A stretch of 64,000 nt of DNA from assembly GCF_028583425.1 (NCBI RefSeq), contig NC_072793.1, forward strand, positions 103,649,689 to 103,713,688. Reading direction: 5' to 3'. Position 1 is the stretch's first letter. Every line of letters starts with the position of its first letter. Below, piece after piece: positions 43,301 through 55,300 of this stretch. The position numbers and the translations under genes are program-made. Below the pieces are notes generated by a model. That model was not told the origin of the DNA, did not search any database, and saw only the letters and a program-made list of their open reading frames with translations. This stretch comes from Eublepharis macularius (taxonomy: Eukaryota; Chordata; Lepidosauria; Squamata; Eublepharidae).

Positions 43301-46300
43301 ATCTTAACCTATGTCTACGGAGGTCCCGATCCCAGACACTCTAGTGAAAAAGAGGCAGACTACAAATAAGTTCCAAACACGTGTATTTAGTGTGGCGTAA
43401 GCCTAAACTTGCACAAACATACAAAGAACGCACAAGAGCTAAGAAATATAGAGTAGGAAATGTAGAGACGTTCGCATTAGCTGGTTCCCAACGATGATAG
43501 GGGGAATACTCACTTATCCTGGAGCGAAGCAGAGACACAGCAGCGAGGGTGGCCCAATGCCAGCACTGGAACCACAGACGGACAGCAAGGAGGTCTGGAT
43601 AGGGAATGGCCGAGGCCACGGACAGCAAGGGGGGGGGGTCTGGATAGGAATGGCCTAAGCACTGAGTGGTCTGAGAGACCAGCTTAAATACCCCAAAACG
43701 TACCCTGGGGCTGGTGCTGTACTTGGTGGTTCTCACAGTTTAAAACAAAGGTTCTAATGGGCTACTGAATGGCTTGGATGGGCCACTTTGGTAATCTGAT
43801 TGCGATAAGTGACACCTCAGGAAGAGGGGACAAAAGAGGGAGGGGGAAATCCAAGTGGGCTGAAAGGATGTTCCAGCGGACAGGGCTTGTCCTGATGTCA
43901 TCAGCTCTGGAATGCGGAGGTTTCTTTGAGATGCATTCTCTAAGTGCTTGGGATGGTCGGCACTTAGTTCCTTCTCCTGGGCGGCTCCTTAGATATGCAG
44001 AGCGGGGCGAGGTGCTCTCGCTGCGGACGTGGTGTGCCCGCTTCGCCGAAATGGCTTCCCAAAGCAGTCTTTTCCTCTGGGTCTTCTGGCTGCCTGAGAA
44101 CATGGATGCCGGCTGGGCATAGCTGGGGCTGGATAGCAGGCTGCCCGGTAGCGAGGGCAAGCTCGGCAACCAGCCCGCGGGAGGCTCCAGGCGGGAACTG
44201 ACCAGGGAGCGCCTAGCCAGGCTCGCTGGAGGTTTCCCCGGCAGGCGCCCGGCTGCTAGCAGCGGCTTGGGCCCATATGAGGCAGGCTTCCATGGAGGCA
44301 GGGGGAACAGCACTTTAAAACACAGTCCAAGGCAGGGAACAGGCACGGTCCGTGGCAGATGGCAATGCAGGCACAGGGCACACTTGTAATAAAGTCCAAA
44401 CACACACTGGGAAATCGAGATACAGGTCAGGGCAGGGCTGCCCAGAAAAAGAGTCCTTTGTGCAGTTATCCAAACATGGAGTCAGTAAACTACACAGCCT
44501 ATTGCAGCAGCAGGGTAATTAAATAGCAGACAGGAAACTGACACGTGTATCAGAACACACACGTGCAAAGCAGTCTTTGTGTAGCAGCAGTGAAACAGTA
44601 ATGCAGGAAACTTTAACACAGTTCATAGCAGGCCTTAAAGCAGGAGAGGGGGCCTACTTGGCAACAAAATGTCCTTGAAATAATCCGCCTTGAGTCTCAG
44701 TGAGAAAGGCGGCCTATAAATGACATAAATAATAATAATAAAAAGCAGCTCTATTTGCTGTGTAACAACCCGTCTTTGAAATTCCTGTTTCACCTAGAAC
44801 TGGAAACCGTATTTTGAAGCTTGATTCTTGATAAGCCCTAAGTGCAGTTAACTTAACACTGCTGCTCCAGAAGGTGGGAGGGGAGGTAGAGTATCCAAGC
44901 CCATGGACTTCTTATGATTGTTTTAGTATTCATATTTCTACTTTGTCTTATATGAAAAAGCATTATTTCCTCTGACTCCAAGCTGCATTTAGTGCTTCTC
45001 TGTGTAGGGAATTCCCTGTTTTCACTTGGATCTTATATAGATTGTTTTGAAAATGAATTGGAAATCAATGTAAGTTTTAAAAATATTTTTGCTACTCAGA
45101 AACCATTTTGAAAACACTTTAGATGCCAGTCTTTATTGCAGTGGGTTATGAACAGGGCTTGTGATGAAGAGTGGGCAACAGTACAGCAAGCACGCTCTCC
45201 CGAGTAAGGAAATTCTTAAATTCTATTTCCTGATATTTATTTCTTTAATACTTTTGAAAAGCTGTGTTTCTCCTTGGAAACTGGGTCCCATGGCAGCTAA
45301 CAATAGTAAAATCAGTGCATCATGAAAACATTAAAAAAGCAGAAGAGCCTGCCGTTTTTTAAAACATCTCGACAGTCCTCTTTCAATTCCAGAGTGTTAA
45401 AAAACTACCTATGGACCAAAAGTCTGTCTAAGAGTTCAGTCTCTCATTCCCTCCAAAACGGCAGAAGGAGATGTAAGTCTTCTAAATGTCCTCTGGAAGA
45501 CTGTTCTATAGCATAAAAACAGATATCCCAAAAGTCCGTGAATGGACAGTCATTGTATACTTGAAGGGACTGGAATAACGCAGGAATTGGAACTGCTAGA
45601 AGGTGGTGGTGTGCTGAACAATATGATAGGGTCTCTGATAGGGTCACTGCCTTACCCAGCACTAGAATGTCTTTGGCTGTAAGCCCCAACTGTTACAACC
45701 TAGCATCAGTAGTCTTCATCCAAGCAGAATAGTAAATGATTTGTTTAAGAAAAAACAGTAAACTTCCATTTCTGTGGCAAAAATGGTCTTTGTTCTTAAA
45801 TTAAAAGCACTGGACCATGCTCTAGCTTCCAGTGACCATTGGCCTAACTCAGACCCAAGAAATTTGAGATACATTGATGAATGCCTATTTTCCTACATAT
45901 AAACTGGCAGAGATAATTATCAAAAGATTCTGTAATCACTGAAATCCAAATGACATGATAGAGTAGATGTAGAATTATTTTAGAATTAAACGCCTGAATT
46001 GCATCTGAAACATATCTTCCCTGCCTTCTTAAAAATATACAATATATAGTCCCAACCATAGGATTAATGTTATTCAATGCAAACTTACAAGGAGGAGCCA
46101 AGACCAATTTGACAAGAAAACAATTCCCAAATAACAAAACCTCTTAATTTGATCAATATCACAATTTGCAACAGGCCATTTGGAGATGCTTAAGTTGCTG
46201 TTTTTGGAGAAAACCAAGATTTTAGATTTGTTGTATTTATTTCCAAGTCCCCATCTAGGCAATAATTTGAGAAGCATCTCAATAGTCTCTTCAGGCCTAT

Positions 46301-49300
46301 CTTAGTTCAGGATATAAGGACCGACTCATCAGCCTAGAGCAACAATGGTGTTTCATTCAATGCCAGTCTGAGGGGCATGACACTAGAGGTGAAAGGTGCA
46401 ATAGCAAATCATTTAGATATAGATTGGAAAAAAAAGCAGGGCAAGCAAACAATCTTGAGATTGATGAGGTAAGTACTGTAAGGACATTAGGATGATTCTT
46501 ATTACTAATATGATTTTCAAGAAATATCCTCATCTTTCTACATCTGTAATGCTTTGACGAGTGCAAGTAAACCTGTTAACTGTTGGAATAATCTCATACA
46601 ATTAAAACATCTACAAAGTTGATGGCTTATGAGAAAAACACTAATGTAGTGATCTCACAATTGGTACATAAATATTAAAGCAAATCTTGAGTGTTCCATA
46701 CACAGGTTTTTGATCCTACAATAATTAACAATGCAGTACTATGATATATTAACCTATTCCAATATGATATTTGGGGGGGAGTGTAAAATAAATAGGCCTT
46801 TCTTATAAATGTAATTAACTCAGATGTGCTAAATCTTGCACAGTGTTTAAAAGTAAGGCAGCCTTTCTGAACCCATGACAAGAGTATCTTGGTTTTTGTG
46901 GTTTTTAAAAAGTCACAGTCTTGGTATTGTGAAAACTACATAATGTGGAAGGACTGGTAGACATAGATTTCCTCATTCTTTAAGGATTAATGACTCACAA
47001 CTGAGTAATTGTATGTGTATATATGTGTGTGTATATGTCCATCCTGCTTCTATGAGTGAATATGCCCGATATTCACTCTAAATGAGTAGCATGCATGTGT
47101 CCTAGTGTGCATGCATTCTTTTATAAAACTATATTGGATTTAGTTATAGTAGTATTCTGATACTGCTTTTTCTTTTATAATCTAATCTCTTGCCTAACTG
47201 TAATAAGGTACAAAATCTAGTAGTGTTTAAAATACTGGAATAAATATTTTGATGGAACGTTTATGAGTTATTGTGAGGAAGAATCTTTTTATGATTCAAA
47301 AGATTGACTCTACCATTTTGAGCCTTAGCAATTACAAATTAAAGCTTGTCTCAATTGCTCAGTGTTTTCTGTTCTGTGGGATGCTTAAGAAATATTTTTA
47401 CTTTACTGTAACAGTAATATGATTGGATACAGGCTTGGATCAAGCCAGCTTTTTTGCTCTGTCTCACCCAATTCACCTTGTTACTGCACTGCTCCAACCC
47501 ACACTGCTTTTGGCAATGGAGGTCAAAAGATCCCCAACATAGCCTTTTTTGATGGCCGGAGGATTCCCTCCCTCCCTCAGTAGAAAAGCTGGTTGGATCC
47601 AACCCACGTTATTTTACCATATAGGGCTATATGTCCAAAAGTATTTCTACAGTTTCTTCAATGCCGAATGACTTCTATTTTTTTAAAGAAGCTTTTTGAT
47701 CTTGTATGATATTCAGATATGACAGATGTGTTGGTAATTTTTCAGTGCATAACTTGTGAAAGTTTAATTTCTTAGCTGAAGGATTTCTTTCACTATCATT
47801 TATAGTCAGTACTGTTATCCAGTGTCATTATGTCCTCTCCCAAATTCTGTAAGAGAACTGATTTTGACTGTTCCCAATTGCTGAATTTAGCATGATGTTT
47901 AAAGATAAAACTAAAGAGAACCCTCACGGGAAGGAACAAGAATTACAAATTAATAAACAACTCTATTATAAGTGCCCAAAGGGCCATATGTATTTCTTAT
48001 ATGAATCAATCAGTGAGATGACCAAATACAATTTATACAATGATTCTTCCTTAAACTTGAAAAATACAAAGGTCCAAACAAAATGTGTCCTGTGTCTTCT
48101 TTAAATAAAGTAGCATTCATGCACAGCTATGTCCACACATGGTAAGGGAATCCACGGCTGCACACCCAATCTGGGGCCGGCTGAAAAGCTCAGATTTCGT
48201 ATAGAATCTTCCTCAGGGGCGTGGCCAAACACTGTGTGGTAGACCCTTAGGGCTTTAGAAGATACAGCCGCCCTGCTAAAAGAAGATACAGCTGCTCAGG
48301 TCCGGGAGTGAATAATTGTTACAGTGTTTAAGGGTCTACCACACAGTGTTTGGCCACGCCCCTGAGGAAGATTCTATACGAAATCTGAGCTTTTCAGCCG
48401 GCCCCAGATTGGGTGTGCAGCCGTGGATTCCCTTACCATGTGTGGACATAGCTGTGCATGAATGCTACTTTATTTAAAGAAGACACAGGACACATTTTGT
48501 TTGGACCTTTGTATTTTTCAAGTTTAAGGAAGAATCATTGTATAAATTGTATTTGGTCATCTCACTGATTGATTCATATAAGAAATACATATGGCCCTTT
48601 GGGCACTTATAATAGAGTTGTTTATTAATTTGTAATTCTTGTTCCTTCCCGTGAGGGTTCTCTTTAGTTTTACTGTTACAGTACGGGAAGTGCCATTGTT
48701 TTGTTGTTCTGATGTTTAAAGATGGCTAATAAGTAATCTCTCAAATTTGTTTCAGATCTGATTCCAAATAAGATGAGAGGTTTTTCCCTTGATACAGTGG
48801 GTTGAACCCAGCAGAAGATTTCTGTGAATGGGAAGGATTCATTCCTCCACTGTGAGGCAGATTTTCCCACCCAAATTCAATTTGCCTGCTTTGGCTGAGC
48901 AGCCCAAAGTAGTGTATTAATCTTTGTGGTTTGAAAGTCTGTTTGTCCTACCCTAACAGTTATAGCTATACTTTTGACTTTTTAGTCCAGCCCAGCAACT
49001 TCATGGGGAGAAGCAGGAGCCCTCTTCCTTTTTGTGGGAAATGGCACAGGAGACTGTATAACATTCAAAAAGAAAATAATTTTATTCAACAGGCAGGGAT
49101 TGAAAGTGCTGTCAGGGAATGAAAGTGCTGAGGTAAAATCTTGTAGTCAGGGAATGAAAGTACTTGGTAGTACAGAATACAGTTTGAATAACAGGCAAAA
49201 TAGTTGCCTTGGAGCTTAGTTTCTTATATTCTTGGTTCTTAGCAGTGAGAGGTGTTTCACTTAATACTTTAGTTATAGCAACCAAGTTTTTTCACAGAGT

Positions 49301-52300
49301 TTCCTATGACCCTTAGGTTTCCTAGAGTTAGTTTAAAACTGTTTTCCCTTAACCACAGACCCAGGGTCCTACTCAGAGCCAAACCCCCTTTAGAAACTGG
49401 GCAGGAATTAATCTTCTTGTAAGAAGATATAACCCTTCTTTTGGCTTAAAAAGGAATCTCCACCTACTACCTAATCGCTCTTGCTAAAAACACACTCACA
49501 GTTCTATGGTGTCTGTGTCAAGCATGCTTCAGCTTATGCTGACACTTATACTAAGAATTCTTAATTAGAATTCTTCACGACAGTGATGTTACAATTAAGG
49601 CAAAAGATTCCTCTTCCCTCTCTCCAGAGGGGAACTTGTCTGACCTTCCCTTTTATTCACTCACAAACTCTCTGAACAATCCTGTCAGAAACCAAGTGTC
49701 AGCCCTTCAGCTGGGTTCTAACGGACCAGTCAGAAGAGGAAGCAGCCTGTCACTCAAGCTCTCCATTCTAAGCGAGAGTTAACTCTTTCCCTTCCAGCTC
49801 TCTGACTGCTGCAGTTAAGAAACCTGCTTTCAAGTGCAGTCTGTCAAAGATGGCTAATAAGTAAAATGCTTAAATTTGTTTCAGATCAGATTCTAGATAG
49901 GATGAAAGAGGTTTTTCCATTAAGATACAGTGAGTTGAACCCAGCAGAAGATTTCTGTGAATAGGAGGAGAAGTGATTCTCATTGATTCCTCCTTTATGC
50001 TGTTCTTGGTGTCCTCCCTCCTCCAGAAGCAGCATTTAAGGGTGCATTTTAGGCTGCAGGGGTAGGAGGAAGCAAAGAAGTTGTACTTTGTGGGCAAAAA
50101 TCACTGGTGTGTTGAAGCCAGTGGGTTAAGGTGTACTGCACTGAACATCAGACTCATTCCTTTCTCAAGGACCAAGTTGACGTACTATGATCCTTCTACT
50201 GATACACCTCCTCTGCTATGACACAATACCAAACTTTCACCAGGCTAGGTAGGAAAAAGGGCTTAAAGGCAGTGATTTAGTAGAGATAGAGGCCTACTCT
50301 TCTGTGCAAGAAGTTATTTCTGGCATACAGGATCATATCCCATGAAAACACTATTTACATGTTTGTGGCCTCACTGTCTCCAATTCTTGATGTTACAAGT
50401 AAACAATGATTATCCAAAATGTACAGTAAATGCAGCTACTGAAGTGTACAGATTATGTGACAAACTATTTTGTTTTTCTTTGTGTGTAGCTCATTTTCTT
50501 GTTTGTTTCTGCTATCTCTTTAGTTTAGATCTTTAAGGGAGCAATCTTAAAAAGTAATGGTCATTTTATTCATCATCACTGTCAGGACAGTGCCATTAGG
50601 ATTGCATTCTTATAGTACTATCCCAAGCTTAGAATGGCACTGTAAGACTGTTAAGTAAATATACAACTTCATAACTGCTTGTGCACTAGTTTTCACATTG
50701 GCAGGCACATTAAAGTGGGATTGACTTTGGACTTCACACTGTGTTCTGTTCCATGGAATGTTCTTTGGAGCCCCTCCTAACTTTGTCAAGGCAGTCTTTG
50801 GCTTATCTTCAAATGATCCCATGGAAAAATAGCTGAGTATTTGGAAACAGGCCGCTTTGGGTATCTGACACAATGTCAAACTTGGTTACACTGCCTGTAT
50901 GAGTTTGAAAAGTATACCCGTGCATTGTTGTAGTATAGTAGTCTTGATTTAACTTATATACAGTTAAGTAACATGCACATATTGGAGGGATTTTATGGAT
51001 ATATATGTATTAGATATCTTGATTTTCTTTGTCAGTTAAAGATCTCTGTTTCATTTAGGTATATATAATTCAAGTGAGTGTTGGGAACCACCAGTGGATA
51101 GTCAAACATCGATACAGTGACTTCCATGATTTACATGAAAAGGTAGATATTGTAATCTTAACATGTTAACTGTTTTATCATAGTTATGTTACAGTGAATA
51201 CCTTTCCTGATATGCTGGTATGCTTCATATAACTGCATGATAAGGAATGGGAACCTATTAAGTAAAGATGCAGCGGAGTTAGCCATGTTAGTCTGTAGTA
51301 GCAAAATCAAAAAGAGTCCAAGTTGGTTAGTCTTAAAGGTGCTACTGGACTCTTTTTTATTTTGCTATTAAGTAAAGAATACTCTGAGACTGAACAGTGT
51401 AAAGGTGTTAGTGTAGCAAGCACATGCAGTCCTGTTTAAGATGACTGCTTTTACTGGAGGAGAAATCTGTTCTCTCAATTTTTTTGTTTTGTTTTATTTT
51501 TACTAATATATTCTCCATGGAAGAAAGCTGCTCTGCTTATAAAAAACCAGATATATCATTTATGTGGTTGGAATAAGCATTGCCTAGTACAAGAGTCTCC
51601 CATTCTTTTTGAGCCAGCAAGCATCTTTGGAATTCTGACACAGTGTGGTGGGTGCAACTGCAAAATGGCTGTCTCAGGAGGTGGAGCCAACCACAATATT
51701 TCTAGATGTGAGGTTATGTATAACCCTGGTAGTAACTCTTCAACATTTCAGGTCAAAGCTCTGATTAACAGGATGCCATTTAAAATGTACATATACAAAT
51801 GCAGAGAAGATCCTTCTGCTATGGAGGCAGCTGTTGCTGAAGCAACTACAAAGATCTGCACAGCCAAACAGAAGCTCTGCTGGGCAAAAGCCCACCGAGC
51901 CCTGCCCTCTTTTTAAAAACATTTGGGTGATGCCAGGAAAGCTGTTGGGCTCCATGTGCCTACGGGTACCATTTTGGGAACTTCTGGCCTAATAATTTCT
52001 GGTACCTAAACATATGTTCCAAACTCTCAAAAGCAATAAAACTTCATTATCCAATAAGATCTGGAAGTTTCAATTTGAACTCATTTATAATTATCAGATA
52101 CAGGATCACTTGCTTTGTGGTAGTGTATGAGCTTTCGTGAGCCACAGCTCACTTCAGTGATATCTGAAGAAGTGAGCTGTGGTTCACTAAACTCATACCC
52201 TACCACAAATGTTGTTAGTCTTATAGGTGCTACTGGACTCTTGCTGTTTTCTACTGCTACCCATCTTGATGGATCGCTTGCTTAGCTTAGGTAAAAGCAC

Positions 52301-55300
52301 TGAATCATTACTGACCCATGGAGGGACGTTGCATCACAATGTTTTCTTGGCAGACTTTTTATAGGGTGGTTTGCTATTGCCTTCCTCAGTCATCTACAGT
52401 TTACCCCCCAGGAAACTGGGTACTCATTTTACCAAACTTGGAAGGATGAAAGGCTGAGTCAACCTTGATTTGGCTACCTGAATCCAGCTTCCGCCAGGAT
52501 TGAACTTGGGTCATGAGCATAGCTTGGGCTGCAGTACTGCAGCTTACCACTCTGCGCCACGGGGCTCTATGCTTGTTAGCTTAGAGGTCAAAAAATTGTT
52601 GGAACCATATAGTGAAATGATACATTGTACACAAGTTGCCTGTAGGGAAATCAATAGTTTAGGAAGAGAAATGATTACTTTAGTACAAACTTAGTAAGAA
52701 AACCAGTAGGACCATAAAAAGACTAGCAACTTCTATTCTTGATAGGGTCTGCTGATGGAAGAGGCAGGAAGGATGATTTTGCCACTTCCTGCCTCCCCAT
52801 TGAAGCAATCTGATCCACATGGCTATTATTCCACACGTGTCCCTCAACTCCAGCAATAAATTTTCCCGGGATCAGAAGTGGCTTCTGGTTTGAGGGGAAA
52901 GCAGTCTTTAGCAGACATGTGTACGAACCACACAAAAAATGAACCATGCGGTTCATGGGTTTCCACGAACCAGGAACCACGAACTGGTGCAAGTTCCCAA
53001 ACCAGTTTGCGGTTTGTGGGGTTTAAATGCCCCTTTCCGGCTGCCTAGCAGCAGGGAAAGGGGCATTTGATCGTTTAAAGGGCCCTTTCCTGCCGCTTGC
53101 AAGCAGCAGGGCCATTTAAACTGCACAAACCCCAGCCCCAGCTCCCCGCCCCTCCCACAGTGCCAGCGTCACTCTTACCTTGTCTCATGGCTCCAGCTGC
53201 CCTGCAAGCCTGTGGCCTCCTCTCCCTCCCCCTTCGAGGGACGGGAAGTCAGTTTTCGGCCTTCGGCGCTGCATGGGCCCACAGAGCGACAGAGGAGGCC
53301 AAAAACAGCCTTCCCGCCCCTCAAATGGCAGCTGCAGCAGCCATTTGACAGCCAGGAAGGCCGTTTTTGGCCTCCTTCGCCACCCTGTGGGCCTGCAGAG
53401 CAATGAAGGAGGCTGAAAATGGCCTTCTCGCCCCTCAAATGGCAGCTGTAGCAGCCATTTGAGGGGCAGGAAGGCCATTTTTGGCCTCCTTTGCCATCGC
53501 GCAAGCCCACAGGGTGGCGAAGGAGGCCGAAAACAGCCTTCTCGCCCCTCAAATGGCTGTTGTGGCAGCCATTTGAGGGGTGAGAACGCCCCCCCCTGCC
53601 ACTCTGCAGGTCTGGAGGAGACCGCGGAGAAGACAAGGTAAGTGTGGGGATGTGAGGTGCTGGGGTGGGTGGGGGGCTGGGGCTGGGATTTGGGCATTTA
53701 AAGGGCCCTGCTGCTTGCAAGCTGCAGGTTCCTTTAAACTATCAGCTGGCAGGCGGCAAGGGGGAATCCCCCCCCTGCTGCCTGCCAGCTGATAGTTTAA
53801 AGGGACCTGCTGCTTGCAAGTGGCAGGAAAAGTTTAAATGGCCATTTCCCTGGGGAAATGGCCATTTAAACTGCCCTTTAATATGAACCAAACGAACCAG
53901 TAGACCAGTTCGTGGAAAAGAACTTCCATGAACCACTGGTTTGCGAACAGCGAACTAGGCTGATTCATGGGGGTTTTTTTGGTTCGTATTCAGGTTCATG
54001 CCCATCTCTAGTCTTTAGTTACAATTAAAATTACATTTTTTTTCTTTTTATGAAACTAGTACCCCATTCTTCCCTACAGAAAAAGCCTAAGCTGTGTATG
54101 TGATTACCAGGATACTAGGAGAAGATGGGGAAATCACTAAAACAAGCTAGATTCCTAAGACTCACAGTATGATCAGGGTGTATTGTAGTAGGTGGTAGGG
54201 AGCTGCCTGTGATAACTAAATTAATGAAATTTTATTCATGTATTCATTTATACCCTGTGTTTCTCCCTGGTGGGGGCCCAGAATAGATTACATCCTTCTC
54301 CTGTCCTCCATTTTATCCTCACAACAACCCTGTGAGGTAGGTTAGGCTGAACGTGTGTGACTGGCTCAAGGTCACCCAGCAAGCTTCCAAGGTCGAGTGG
54401 GTATTTGAACCTGGATCTCCCAAAGCCTAGACCAACACTCTTACCACAACACCACACTGGCTGTCTGATTTTTTTGTTGGTAGGAAATGATTATTTGTTC
54501 TTTGGAAGACTAAAAACCATCAATATTTTTCTGTTGGTGGTAATGGTTAAAAATTCTTACGCTCTTGTAGGAGAGGGAAAAATAAGGCTCAAGAGGTAAA
54601 CTCCCCCTTAAGGTTTAGTAAATTCTACCTCTCCTAATAAAATAGAGGTGCTTATTCAGCCTGTGAAGCATACTATAAACAGCTATTTTTGACAATTGAA
54701 AGGGCATCTGATCTAGTTCGTTACAAATTCATCTTCCATAATACTAAGACTGCAGTTAAAACTAGCCAAAACTGCCAAAATAAAAAAAAAATTATATTTC
54801 AAGGTGGTCCTGTTAGTGCTTAAGTATAAACATTTAAACATGATTTTTCTCAAAGTTCTGACTGAAACTCAAGGATTAAGTGTGGGTTTTTTTCCAGCTT
54901 GTTTCAGAGAAGAAGATAGATAAGAATCTACTGCCTCCTAAAAAGATTATTGGCAAAAATTCCAAAAGCTTGGTGGAAAAACGACAGAAGGAATTGGAAG
55001 TCTATCTGCAAACCCTCCTTGTCAGATTGCCCTTAGCTGCACCCAAAGTATTGTCACAGTTCTTACACTTTCATTTATATGTAAGTTGGATCCTACAAGT
55101 CTTTTATGTAGTTTACATGATGTACTGTCAATCCACTTAAGTTCATACTCTGACAAAGTTGCATCCTGGGCAACCTGCAAATGCCTTGTGGGTATGGCAG
55201 CACATTAAATCAAGACAAAAGCATCCCAAGGCCTCTGAACCTTGTACTATCTGCATAGTATTGTGCCGTTCCCAATTTAGAGCCTGTTGGCATAATGGGC

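Larger units (their letters stand above)
28983..44666 (-). mobile_element. Young endogenous retrovirus, antisense in NISCH intron 1
   Basis: A 15.7-kb provirus with two 1436-bp LTRs (TG...CA) and a perfect AAAT target duplication (28979-28982 and 44667-44670). Reading the minus strand the order is 5' LTR, primer site, 1.4-kb leader, gag, UAG, pol, 1.4-kb non-coding gap, env, AT-rich repeat array, purine tract, 3' LTR. The LTRs differ at about 8 of 1436 positions (0.6%), so integration was recent. Gag and pol are open; env has frameshifts. In-frame gag-pol with one UAG and a GPY/F-like integrase tail are gamma/epsilon-like features. A Gag with coiled coil and Gly-Arg tail and no zinc knuckle recalls foamy viruses. 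The class is therefore left open. Confidence 0.97.

Noticed and set aside
52490..52570. Possible tRNA gene on the minus strand
   Set aside because: A and B boxes are present but embedded in a longer repeat with no foldable acceptor stem; it is a SINE head.
53097..53936. Up to 181-codon Pro/Ser-rich frames on both strands
   Set aside because: By-products of inverted GC-rich repeats inside a MITE bounded by an 8-bp target duplication.
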